Source: Cloeon dipterum (taxonomy: Eukaryota > Arthropoda > Insecta > Ephemeroptera > Baetidae). From it: 64,000 nucleotides of DNA. The DNA lies in the NCBI RefSeq assembly GCF_949628265.1, contig NC_088790.1, positions 27,222,545 to 27,286,544 on the forward strand, written 5' to 3'. Below are positions 1 through 11,018 of the stretch, in pieces. Below the pieces are notes generated by a model, which was not told where the DNA came from, ran no database searches, and worked only from the letters and a program-made list of their open reading frames with translations. How positions within the stretch are numbered: position 1 is the first letter of the stretch; every line of letters starts with the position of its first letter. The position numbers and the translations under genes were made by a program.

Positions 1-160
1 CATCTTGTAAAAATCCATTTGAATAAATTATTCGAATCATAATAAATAAAATGTCTTCAACTAATAGACTTCCGATTAATAGTTGGTCGTTTTATCGCAT
101 GAAATGCGTTGAAAACTCGGTAAAGATTCTTAATAATATCTATAATTTTAATCTAGTGTA

Positions 161-602
161 TTAAAGAGGAATGATACTGGAAAAGCCTGGAAAGTGCTTG
201 TTGCCAATGCATAAACTCATCCCTTAGGATTCAGTTAAAGCCTAAATTGACCTAAGAAGCACTGCGATTTTTTGAAAAAATTGGCTGGAAAGTTAGCGTG
301 CTTTTCAAATGGTAATGGCTGTCTCCTTACTTGAAATCCGATTTAATTTCAAAACCAAGAGTTCCCCCAATAAGTGGCATACACCGTTGGACAGATCTCG
401 ACGAGAGGAATCGAATTATGCCAAGAAAATATGTTCAAGCACTCTAAATTTTGGAGAAATTTGGCAAAATTTGAATTTTTACTGTAGGAAGTTCCTTTTT
501 TATTATTGCAAATTGTTGAACAAATTGTTTATCGATCAATTGTTTGAGGCATCCAACAATTTAAATAATTATTAATTGTTGCCCAGTATCATTCCACTTT
601 AA
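161..602 (+). mobile_element. Family C TTAA-flanked MITE, copy 1
   Basis: The element is about 440 bp and is bounded by TTAA on both sides. Its ends are inverted: the left starts AGAGGAATGATACTGG and the right is the complement of AGTGGAATGATACTGG. Related copies lie at 10577-11018, 13723-14163 and 43264-43640. An 88-codon frame inside (309-575) recurs in copy 2 but is disrupted in the others and looks like no protein family. TTAA duplications are typical of piggyBac-type transposition, but the end sequence is not a classic piggyBac end, so the superfamily is inferred. Confidence 0.75.
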
Positions 603-1208
603 TTCAGTTTAAAAGTGCTGCGGCAGAACCGGATGTAGGATGTATTTTTCTAGCGATGGATGCGAGATAGGCGGAAATATTACGTGCGCGCAAATGAGCA
701 CTTTCCACATTGACAGAAGCGCGGGGCGGCAGTGGCGGCAGTGGCGGCGGTGGCGGTGGTGGCAGCGGGAGCCGGTGCGTGGCTCGCTGGGCCAATTGAG
801 AACGCAGCGCGAAAATAGCTTGTTTGCTACACATTTTGTGCGGCGGACGAGCACTTTGATAATCTGCGCTTGCGAGCGGGAGAAAATTAAAAAGTAGCTG
901 GCTGGATTGATGCCAGTCGAGTCAAAACGCTGTCACATGAATAAAGAAAGATGGCAAGAAAAAAAGAATCCACGCCGCTGGCTCGGAAATAGAAAAATGT
1001 GCAGTTCGCCTCGTAATTATCGCGCCAGGCGAGTGCCTCGTCGGCTTAATTGCTCGCTTTAATTTTGATTTTTTCTTGCATTAGAAATTAATGAATGAAT
1101 GAATGAAATTATTGTTTTATTTATCCGTTTAATTAATTTAATTAGTTTTTCAAAACAAATTTATTATCCAACGATTGATTTTTATTAATTTTAGCTTCAT
1201 TTTCAAAT

Positions 1209-1470
1209 CAGCGGGGGCCAGATTCGTGCGACGCGCAGAAATGGCGTCCGGTGGAGTATGGTCACGTGAAAATGCGCGAAAAGAAGCAAGTTTTCGTCAA
1301 TATTGTGACATAATTTGCATAGCTTGTACTAATTGTGTCTTTTGGATCGTAAAAACAAACTCTTGACACTCGTACGACAATCCAAAAAGAGCTTTTTCTT
1401 TCCCACATTCAGACGCCATCTTGGATCTGCGCAGTGCGAACCAATTTTATCGCACATATGGCCCCCACTG
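1209..1470 (+). mobile_element. Family B hAT-like MITE, copy 1
   Basis: About 262 bp. It starts CAGCGGGGGCCAGATT and ends with the imperfect complement GGCCCCCACTG. The flanks TTTCAAAT and TACTAAAT match at 5 of 8 positions, as expected for an aged 8 bp target duplication. Inside are CACGTG, GCGCGAAAA and an AAGATGGCG-type motif on the complementary strand near the right end. Other copies: 9069, 22329, 40911, 51112 (inverted) and 63153. Confidence 0.8.
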
Positions 1471-3279
1471 TACTAAATTTTGATTGTTTTTTTTTAATAA
1501 ATGATGGATTTTAATTTGTATTGCCAACTGGAATCAAATAATGAAAACTAATTTTAAAATACTAAGAATTAGCTTACCAAATGGAATATTAAATGTATTT
1601 TGCTTGTCTTTATTTTTAGAATTATTCCAAAAATTCCTCTCCTGGAATTAGATTTCCCCCAAAAACTAAATTTTCAATTTACCTGCTCTCGAGATTTACC
1701 GCTGGGCAAGATCAAAGCTTGCAAGTGCCGATAGAGGAGTGCATCCATCCGGTGGTTACTTTCCAGAAAATTAAACGAAATTGGACCATAACTCACGAGT
1801 TTGCGTATATGCAAGATAGTTGCAGTGTCGGCGCAAGATTCGTTATTTCTAATTAGCTAACCGCTGCATGGTGTTGCAAGCGGTGACAAATGGAACAGGT
1901 CGACACAATAATGCAAGAGACGAGCACTTGGATTTACGAGAAGGAGTAGTTAGTTATATCCGCTTGTTTTTCCGCCTGTCTGATGCGCAAATGTCGCCGA
2001 CAGTGTGGCGCTTTCCACCGCTCGTAAATCACACGCGGCTGCATCTCAGCATTGCAAAAATTAAATTTCTGCGTCGCATTGCTGCTGTTTGCTTCTTCAA
2101 TTTTAGATTGCGCCAACAGCTTTTCAAATTCAAATTAACCTTATTCACTGATTTATTGTACAAGACTTAGAACACGTCACTTAAAACATCTTGAATGTAA
2201 ATTTTGATTTTAAAACAATTTATGGAGGGACAAACATTTCTTCTACTTATTCACAAATGGTTTTAACTCGTCTAATTGCCGAACTTTCTCAACAATTTAT
2301 GCCGCTTACTTCCTAAAATTATTTAAAAAAAAGAAGAAGTGAATTTCCTTCTCAATTGGTTGCAAATTGAATTATAATAAGAGACAATTTGATATTTAAA
2401 ATCATAGCACCAGAATTTTATTTGAAATTGTTTACTCAACAAACCCCAACATTGCAATGATGTGAAAAATGTGTTTTGACAGACCTTTTTGCTTAAAATC
2501 TCAAACAGAAATAAAATCGTGGAAAATTGTCTTAGTTTGAAGCAAATATATGCACTTTTTCCTGGGATTTTAAAATTTTATGACGAGTTTTTGAACAGTT
2601 GAGATGGTTTTGGCAAATTTTTTCAACTTAATTGGCCTCTAAATTTGTGATTCGGGCTTATTTGATGGTCCCGAAACGATTGGAAGCTCAGAAAAAAATC
2701 ACTATTGATATTAATTTTTTTAATGGTCTTTTTTCCATTTTTTGGACTTGACAAATTTTTATGACATTTTCACCAAGCAAAAATACATAGGCTTATAGAA
2801 TTTTTCATTAATCTTTTAATAATTAAAATCTTTTAAATGAAAATTTAATTTAATTTGATTTATTATATTTATATTTAATTAATAATTCCATCCCCATTTC
2901 AAACACCAAAATATCTTGAGAAAGAGTTTGTGATTAATGCTCTGAAATTTGTGGCTCAGTGCGGCGGGAGATTGCCCTTCAAAATTATAAATTTTGCCTT
3001 TTATTGCTTTTAATTTTTCTTAAAATGTCGTCGCAGATGCAGGACACTAAATGTTATTAACTTCTGACAAGTTACAAATTATATTTTCTGTTAAATAATT
3101 TAGCTGTAAAGAAATTAACTAACATCAACTTTTAAATTTAAAATACTCCAATATCACATTGAAAAATCGGTTGATTTTTGGTGAAAATATTCCCCATATT
3201 TATTTAGGATGTCAATTGCGTGACGAAAAAATGTCGCAAGTAGGGCTTAAGAAATGCCGATGGAACGCAATCGTTGCTG

Positions 3280-4100
3280 TGAGCCTAATTAATTGTCTTG
3301 TGGGTTCCAAGCGGCAAAGCGTGCGTCAAATCAGCGTTTTGACGGATCGGGCGAAGCGTGTCTGGCCTTTGAACCGCTTTGTCACCCTGTCGGTGGCCGG
3401 AGGGACGGGAGAGAGGGCGGAAGCGGGCGTCTGGACATGCACTCGTCCGTCGATGGGCCGTCGGGAGGACATGTGACAGAAAAGCCATCCGGCTGGTGCG
3501 GCCGGCCGGCCGGCCGGCCGTTCCACTTTTAGCTGAGGAAAAAATGAGGAGGCGTTGGCGGCGGTGGCGAAGGGGCGCGCAGAGCGGGGGTGTCGGTCGG
3601 GTCGGGTCCGCCCAGGATCTTGGGCTTATATGGTGGGCAAGGGAGGGGCCGCGGCAGCCAACCAGCGGCCGCCGCCACCCGACGTCCTTTTTGTTTTCGG
3701 CCCGATTGCGATCGCCGCAATATTGTTCTCGCGGCCCGCCCGGCGGCCCTTTGATCAGCCCTTAATTCATCCGCGGCGCGCGCGCGTGTCTGTGATTGAT
3801 TTGTCAGTCGCCCGAGTGGTTCGGCCCGAGCAGCTTCCTTTCTCTTCAAACGAGTAAGCACTCTCTCTCTCTCTCTCGATTATTTTCCGCTCCGGTGAAA
3901 AAAGCACACGGCCGCCCCACCCCGTTGGCCGAGCACCTGTCCTGTCCGCGGCCCCGCGAACTTTATGATGGGCGACTTGGCGGGCAGACAGGGCCACCGG
4001 TTGAGCGCCGCTGTTGTGCGGCGCAGCGTGCCGATCGGCCCGCAGGCGCTCCGATCACCCTTGTTCTCGCCACTCGCCGGCTAATCGCGTCTTGCTCCTC
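3280..4100 (+). promoter_or_regulatory. GC-rich island, candidate upstream promoter
   Basis: A strongly GC-rich island in AT-rich surroundings. It contains about five GGCC units in tandem (3501-3522), a TTATATGG box near 3627, TCAGTC at 3804-3809 resembling an arthropod initiator, and a good splice donor (CGA|GTAAGC) after 3853. A non-coding first exon of roughly 3805-3853 is possible, and filamin would be the natural downstream gene. Overlapping long frames here have no protein-like content and I treat them as a by-product of GC richness. Confidence 0.35.
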
Positions 4101-5519
4101 ACACATCTGCACACGCAACCCTGCTTTTAATGCGGGAACAAATTTTTATATTATTAAAAAATATAAAATGATATTATAAATACATCGTATTGTGTACTTT
4201 CGTATTTTTTAAGTTAACTCTTTTTAATAAATATTTTATTGATCGAGATATAGTTAATGTTAAAGCCAATCAAGATTTCTAATCTTGTTTAATTGAATAT
4301 TATTTAAATTATTGATCATTTTAAATTTATTACTTTTTTATATCGAAAATTTAAAGAGGATTTATAAATTGTAATATTTCAATTTGTATTGTAGATCTAA
4401 TTTAAATATAAAAACTAAAATAGTACTGTTTAAATAAAATATGCAGAGCGAGTAAGCATAATTAAAATGGTTTAAAAATAGATAATCGAGAGCTACTCTA
4501 GTTGGCAAATAAATAATAGTTAGGAATATTAACAGTAAAAATTTGGCTACTTGTTAATCTCTACCTTGGGTTCGATTGGCTTTCGTAATAATGTTTCAGC
4601 AGATCCATTTTAAAGAAAATATATATAAAAATTTGATTAGTGCTGCGAAACCAATTTTTTATAGTTTGGAAAAAGCAATTCCAGACGTTTTTCTAACACG
4701 TTTGAGTGTTGTTTTACCGAGCAAATTTTTAAGGGCTTGATTGTCTAAATAGTTTTGGGCCTTTTTTCCAAAAATAAAATAAAAAAAGGATAAATTTAAC
4801 AGTGGGAAATATCCAGACGATGAAATTTTGTAATTTTCATCCCACATTCACAGCAATTTACCAAATACGTGCAAGGCGAAAAGCACATAATTGTTAATTT
4901 TACATAAATTGGGTGCTGTCAAATTTTAATTTATTTTGGGACTCAAGAAAACTTCAAAAAATACAAAAATTTGCTGCATTTCTGAAATGAACAAACAGTA
5001 ATTCAACTGTCAGTTGGAAAACATATGTAAATTATAATCTAAATACGCCACTGATGCATAAACTTTATCGAGTATAACATTTTTGTGTTTGGTCCACAAG
5101 CGAGAAGCAAAGATTTTAAGATTTTTTTATAAAAATGGAACAAAGCAGAGAAAAATAACAAGAATTATAATATTATTAGCTCGTTGAAAGTAGCAATTTA
5201 TTTGTAAATGGATTCAGATTGCTTGGAAAACACATCTAATTTTAAATTCATTGGTTTTCTCAATTTTTGTTTGTGTCACACATTTAACACGAATTTTAGA
5301 CCGTTTCAAATACGCTTCAAAACGGTTTAAAAAGTTTGGAAACCTAATGGAAGGCATATTATAGATAAAAAATTTCTAATTGTAAGTAAAAACAAATTTT
5401 GTCATTATTACCAAAGCAGAGATATTTCGGTATTTCCCTTTCTCAATTTAAAATGTAAAAATTCTGGCGTCGCACCAAACATTTATCACGGGATTATGCT
5501 GAGAACAATAAAGTGCTGA

Positions 5520-6160
5520 GAATTCACACTTTATTAGCCCGCTCAACGCTCATTGCACGCATCCTGCGGATCGCTGCGAAGCGTACGAAGCAGCCACAAC
5601 TTAAAAGTGACAATTTAAACTCGGTTTAAACAACTTTGTGCGCCAGGCACGCAAATTATGATTGCCACCGGCAACATGGCCGCGGTCCAACTCGCTGCAG
5701 CGGCGATAAAGTCGGAAAATTGTAGGTGGATGTGCGCCAAACAATAAATATTATAACTCTCGTCGGCGCGGCGTCTCTCTATTATTAGTCCAAAATCGAG
5801 AAGGGCGAGAGAGAAAAAAAAGCGACGGCTGTTTTCCGAGTTGACACTGCCAGACCGACTGATATTAATTGACAAGTGTGTTTTTTTTTGTATCGTGACA
5901 CAATAACACCGCCGACTAATATCGGGGCTAATAGCAGAGGCCTTAAGAACAGTTGCTCGCATTGATATTCTTTCTGAGTGAGCGCTATAGCGGAATATTT
6001 ATGGAGCACGCCAGTTGTTGCCTGCCGCGCTTTATACAAATATAAAACGAATAATGCCCGCTGAATTCCATCCAGATGAAAAAACAGGAGGCACCCGCCG
6101 CGGCCCAGATCTGTATTTTCGGCGGAGCCTTTATCGAGGTGACGCATAATTTCTTTCCGA
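5520..6160. other. GC-richer non-coding island
   Basis: A GC-richer patch whose several overlapping frames on the minus strand have no protein similarity I recognise. It could be an enhancer or a conserved element of the filamin intron. Nothing in the sequence decides between these. Confidence 0.2.
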
Positions 6161-6729
6161 CCGAGAAAAATTCAAACAGAGCGGAACGGAAACGTTGCCA
6201 AAAGAGGTGCTGAAAATCTGAATGTTGCAAAACGGATTTAGAGAAATAGAGTATAAAAAATAATGTATAATTTAATGTCACACCTATTATTGTAACAGTG
6301 TTCTGTTTGATCTCGGGCTTTCATTTTCTTCATCCGAGATAGGAAAGTTTCATAGTTTTTATCGGTCAAAAAGTCATTGTTCTTTATAATTAGTTTTCGT
6401 TCTCTCTGGTGAGATTTATGTTTGAAATGTTCTCTTCGAAAATGTTAAAGCCTTCATGTATATTAGATTAGATTAGCTGGAAGCAACGCATTAGCAGCGC
6501 AAAGGTCTTTTTAAACAACTGTTTTCGTGTTTAACCTTGTTGTCATATTCTTTGAAGGAAGAGTTAATTTCGACCTTAAAGAAAACGTAAATAAATTCCT
6601 GGCAAAACATTATCGGAACAACAACTTTTTCGGGTAAAACCATTATCAATTTGAATTTTATGCGAAGTCCAAGAAATTCTTAAAAATAAATGTTTTAAAA
6701 TGTTTCTCTGCAAAGAATTATTTTTAATA

Positions 6730-7160
6730 CATCAGCTGCATGAGCCCTTAGTGTTTGAAGCAGCTTACAGATGGCGCCACCATTACTCAAGTAATAAATT
6801 TAATTTTAATGCACTTCCGCTGAAATTTAACACTCAAGCCTGCTTCTGTGTACATTCTTCACTAAATTTGCTTTGTTTTGAAGTGCCGAAAACCAAAATC
6901 AGTCCAGCCATTCGCCGTAGAAACGTTGGAAAAGATTTTATATTTAAAAAAATAGTTTTTCACGATTCTACGGCGATTGGCTTAACCGATTTGGGTTTTC
7001 AGCACGTCAAAAGAAAGCAAATTAAATGAAGAATGCACAGTAGCTAGATTGAGTCTGAAATCGCAGCGAAATTGTCTTAAAACTAAATTTATTACGAAAG
7101 TATACGGTGGCGCCATTTGTTGGCGGCTTCGAACACCAATGTCTTATTATGCATCTGATG
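6730..7160 (+). mobile_element. Family A palindromic MITE, copy 1
   Basis: About 430 bp and almost entirely self-complementary. The left half contains ACAGATGGCGCCACC and GCCATTCGCCGTAGAA; the right half contains their complements, TTCTACGGCGATTGGC and GGTGGCGCCATTTGTTGG. The DNA could fold into one long hairpin. Related copies lie at 23288, 44845, 50302 and 57103, with remnants at 17760 and 58900. A 109-codon frame inside (6700-7029) is a by-product of the repeat. Confidence 0.8.
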
Positions 7161-7279
7161 AATTGCCCCAAAAATAATAAATATCCCCCTCCCCTTCATC
7201 TCTGAGAACAATTGTTTCTACTGAAACAACGAATAAAAATATCCAAATTGTTAAAAAAATACCGCTTGTCACGGATGAA

Positions 7280-7730
7280 TCAAAATCGGCGTTTTAACAA
7301 GGGTTTGCTCCGTGCAAACAGGAAAGAGCCATCTATTTTTGCCACTCTTCTTTTGGCACGTTTGTGTTCAAAATCAACACAATAGCCGTCATCAAGTAAA
7401 AGAAAAAAAATCTCGCTCTCTTCTCGGCGTAAATATTTGAAAAGGGCGCACATGGTGTCGGGTGGCGACGATGATGATGGTGCGGCACAATGCACCGCCT
7501 TATGTTTGTGCCTGCCTGCCTGCCTTTTGAAGGCAAACGAGAGTCGCTGGCGTGATCAGTACGCGCAGGGCATGGCCCTTGCAAAGACCCGCGTCTGCTC
7601 GCTGCTCTTCTTTCCGTGGCACGACCAACTCGCCACTTTTCCGAGGCCAAAATGTCGCCGCCGCAGGACCACTTTCCGCACGCCTGGATATCCCTCTCAC
7701 AATCAGGTCTTTTTTATATTTTAAGTTCAC
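7280..7730. other. GC-richer island with chance open frames
   Basis: Several overlapping frames of 70-105 codons occur on both strands, low in complexity and with mutually exclusive reading. No splice-compatible neighbours or protein similarity were found. It may be a regulatory element inside the filamin intron. Confidence 0.2.
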
Positions 7731-8584
7731 GCGGATTCATGAAAACCCAGAAAGGGGAATGATTGTTTTTATGATCCTGGCTTATTTATTTTTATTCATT
7801 TTTAAGAATCTTTCTCATTAAGTTAAAAAGACAACGCGCACTTTTAAAATTTTGAAAGCAGAAAATAAATAAAACCAACTATGGCAAAATTAGCATGGTT
7901 CATTTTTCAAACACTTAACTCAATTTATGATTTTGGTCTTGATGACGCCCGAGACAGGCTAATTTATTGCTCACATATAACTTCTATTCGCAATTCAAAA
8001 AATGGTAGAAATGTGTTTTCTTATCATAAAGTTGACAAATGCAGCCTTCTGCTTCTTAACAGAGGCAATTCAGATTTACACAACATTAATTATTTATTTT
8101 TTTAATTTAATTTTATTTAAAACGACATTGTGCTGGAGACCGTGAAGAGCGAATCTCAATAAAAATTTGGTAAATAAAATTAAAAACCTCAATTTAAAAG
8201 TTTATTTGATTGCCAACACCTCATAATTAAAGTAATTCAAACATTTGAAATAACTTTTATGGGCAAGTCCGGAATATTTTTTTAAAACAATTCTCTGCGA
8301 ATTTTTTAAAAATCATTTGATTACTACTTTTACAAATTATCATTTATTTTCAAATTTGACAGCTCTCTTATTCAAAAAAAGCTAAAGATAAGTCACTCAT
8401 TTAGCTTCTTTATGACAGCATCTGCAGTAAAAGCTAACTTCATTGTCAGCGCCTGTTCAACCTGTGATAAATCGAGTTGTTGGCAGCCGAGATTATCTGC
8501 TTTGGCATTTGCAGCCGTTAGGGAGACAATTGAGAAGAATGGGACGTTAACTTGGCCGCTAATTGGTCGTTAGATAAGTTGAAA

Positions 8585-8601
8585 GGGACACACACACACA
8601 C
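8585..8601. repeat. (CA)n microsatellite
   Basis: A short run of CA dinucleotides between AT-rich and GC-rich sequence. Confidence 0.8.
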
Positions 8602-9068
8602 GGTGGCAGCCAGCGCGTTTCTCACTCGCGCTTAAAACGCTTGAGTTGAGAAACAAAACGCCTCGCTGCTTCTTTTTCTCTCGCTCCGCGTCTCGCTTGT
8701 TTGACTAGACGAGTCAAATTAAACACCACGCGAAATGATAACGCGAGCCATTCAGCCTTGAATAAAACCCTTCTGGAACTTGCAGTAGGTTGCGGTTTGC
8801 CTGCTGGAATCAAAAGTTGTGTGGGATTTTTTTTTTTCGATGCTAAATTTAGAAGATGGATGGCTGCTAAAAATATACTTGCAATTTCCATGCACGCCCG
8901 GGTGTTCTTTGCAGCTGGTCGCAGAAATGTAAATAAACGTGCGGGAATTATTTTGATCATAATAGTTTTTACAAATATTTATTTTGGTCTGCTAAAAATA
9001 CATTTTTTACGAGGAATATGCGATCAAATCTACTGAAAAATTTTCCTGAACAAACACGTCATTTTTTT

Positions 9069-9332
9069 CAGCGGGGGCCAGATTTCTGCGACGCGCAGAT
9101 ATGGCGTCCAGTGGAGTATGGCGCGAAAAAAGGGTCGCGTGAAAATGCGTGAAAAGAAGCAACTTTTCGTCATAATTTGCATTACTTGTACTAATTGTGT
9201 CTTTTGGATCGTAAAAACAAACTCTTGACACTCGTACGGCAATCCAAAGAGAGCTTTTTGTTTCCCACATTCAGACGCCATCTTGGATCTGCGCAGTGGG
9301 AACCAATTTTATCGCAAATCTGGACCCCGCTG
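9069..9332 (+). mobile_element. Family B hAT-like MITE, copy 2, intact target duplication
   Basis: A 264 bp element from CAGCGGGGGCCAGATT to GGACCCCGCTG. It is flanked by identical 8 bp ATTTTTTT at 9061-9068 and 9333-9340. An 8 bp duplication with CAG...CTG ends is the usual mark of hAT-superfamily insertion. There is no coding capacity, so it is non-autonomous. Confidence 0.88.
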
Positions 9333-9349
9333 ATTTTTTTTTAAATTAA

Positions 9350-9502
9350 AGTGGATTCTTTACTGTAAAATTATGAAAGTTAAATTTTCCTCGTAATTCG
9401 CACACTGTTAGATAGATTACAACGAGAAGAATCAAAATTAAGCGAAAAAAATAACAAACAAAAACCGTTTAATTTTCGGTAAAATTGGCAAAATCTGAAA
9501 TT
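9350..9502 (+). repeat. Dispersed repeat G, copy 1
   Basis: This stretch resembles 10462-10572. Both run from a GTGGATTCTTTACTGTAAAA-like start, through AGATTACRAC, to CCGTTT followed by ATTTTCGGTAAAATTGGC. The second copy directly abuts the family C element at 10577. The nature of the repeat is unknown. Confidence 0.55.
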
Positions 9503-10057
9503 CAACTGTAGCTCGGTCCTAATTTGATCATTTCTTTAAAAATAGGTCTAAAATTTCATTTGAAGTTCAAATTCAGAGTGAATGAAAATATGTATAACAA
9601 TAATTTAACATTGACATGATTATTTGAGATTTTTGAACGTTTGTGTGCTCTTTAAATTAAATTCAGTTGCAAATAAATCATTTTAAAATTAATCAGCACT
9701 CACTAATTGCAAAATTCTTGTTAGAAATTGCTCTGTTGAGGCGAAGAGGGGAATGAACGAACGCAAATATATTTCCAGCAAAGATTAAGAAGTTGTCGAG
9801 CGTGAAATCGAAATCTCGTGGCGGCCGCGTCCGTTCGCCGGCTGCCTCCCTGGCGAACGAGAGGAAAATTATTCAGTCGGACGGACGTTCTCCCCCGCGC
9901 GGATTATTTAGAGCTGTGCTTGCCTTATTTTTCTGATTACCGGCCGGCGTCGTGCGGCGGTGTGTGTCGTCGTTAGGCCGGACCGCGCGCAGATTCATCT
10001 GCGAGATCAAACGTCTCGAGAGCGCGCGTGTTTATCTGGACGCTTTCTGCATTGCAG

Positions 10058-10208
10058 GCTGGAAAAGAGGAAGCGGACTTCGTGAAGCGGTCCGTGCACA
10101 AAGACAGCAGCAGCCAGACGACCAGCAGCAGGAAGGAAAAGCAGCAGGGCTACCGAATCGTCGAGCTCCAGAACATTCCATTGCCGTCGACTGGAGGCCA
10201 CGTATCAG
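10058..10208 (+). CDS. cher: Filamin hinge/repeat-16 entry exon (long-form exon)
   Basis: This exon has a clean acceptor (TTCTGCATTGCAG) and donor (G|GTCAGTC). It reads 50 codons beginning AGKEEADFVKRSVH and ending IPLPSTGGHVS, plus one base. That phase-1 end joins in frame to the filamin exon at 16757, giving [13 protein letters not shown], which parallels vertebrate GEITGEVRMPSG at the start of repeat 16. The lysine-, serine- and glutamine-rich first part would correspond to the flexible hinge before repeat 16. The frame has no ATG after its last upstream stop (9974), so it must be entered by splicing from further upstream. The exon is predicted from sequence, not proven. Confidence 0.6.
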
Positions 10209-10576
10209 GTCAGTCTCATCTAGCAATTATTTACAAAAAAATCACTCTGCAGTGCACTGAAATAATTGTTTTATGCAATGGCTATTAACACATTTCGTTT
10301 TCCTCTTTTTTGCCTTGGAAAAGAGAACATTTTATTAACAGGAGTCGTTGAATCATTATTTTTGTATGTATTAGGTGAGCATTTTTTATTTTAAAAAAAT
10401 AGTAAGTTCTTGTGAAAACAATTGCATCGCGTTAATTTCAAACACGTGATTTAAAAAAAATAAAATGGATTTTGTACTGTAAAATTAGATTATTATTAGA
10501 TTACGACAAAATTAAACGAATTAACTGACAAAAACCGTTTCATTTTCGGTAAAATTGGCAAAATTTGAAATCTAAT

Positions 10577-11018
10577 TTAAAGTGGAATGATACTGGGCAA
10601 CAATTGAAAACTACTTAAATTGTTGGATGCCTTAAAAAATTGATCGATTAACAATTTGTTCAACAATTTGCAATAGTAAAAAATGACCTTCCTACAGTAA
10701 AAATTAAAATTTTGCCAATTTTCTCCGAAATTTACAATGCTTGAACATATTTTCTTGGCATATTTCGATTCCTCTCGTCGAGATCTGTCCAATTGTGTAT
10801 GCCACTTATTGGGGAAACTCTTGGTTTTGATATTAAATCGGATTTCAAGTAAGGAGACAGCCATTACCACTTGAACAGCACGGTGACTTTCCAGCCAAAT
10901 TTCTCAAAAAATTACAGCGCTCCTTAGGTCAATTTAGGCTTTAACTGAATCCTAATGGACGAGTTTATGCATTGGCAACAAGCATTTTCCAGGCTTTTCC
11001 AGTATCATTCCTCTTTAA
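10577..11018 (-). mobile_element. Family C TTAA-flanked MITE, copy 2 (inverted)
   Basis: About 440 bp, bounded by TTAA at 10577-10580 and 11015-11018, in opposite orientation to copy 1. The ends read AGTGGAATGATACTGG and the complement of AGAGGAATGATACTGG. It is highly similar to copy 1 along its length. Confidence 0.78.

Larger units (their letters stand above)
1..10057. other. Gene-poor stretch upstream of the first filamin exon
   Basis: I find no reading frame here with recognisable protein similarity and matching splice sites. The stretch holds repeat copies (161-602, 1209-1470, 6730-7160, 9069-9332) and GC-rich islands near 620-900, 3280-4100, 5520-6160 and 7280-7720, separated by AT-rich sequence. 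A filamin hinge exon begins at 10058 with a phase-0 acceptor, so at least part of this stretch is probably the long filamin intron whose 5' exons lie left of the window. That is inference; a separate non-coding gene cannot be excluded. Confidence 0.5.

Noticed and set aside
309..575. 88-codon frame repeated at 10577-10870
   Set aside because: Lies inside family C MITE copies and is broken in copies 3 and 4; shared because the repeat is shared.
3379..3765. 128-codon open frame and several overlaps
   Set aside because: Low-complexity Arg/Gly/Pro content in a GGCC-rich island; no protein similarity.
3804..3880. tRNA-like stretch (CGCCCGAGTGGTTCGG)
   Set aside because: It resembles the D-arm of Leu/Ser tRNAs, but no T-arm or closing acceptor stem follows.
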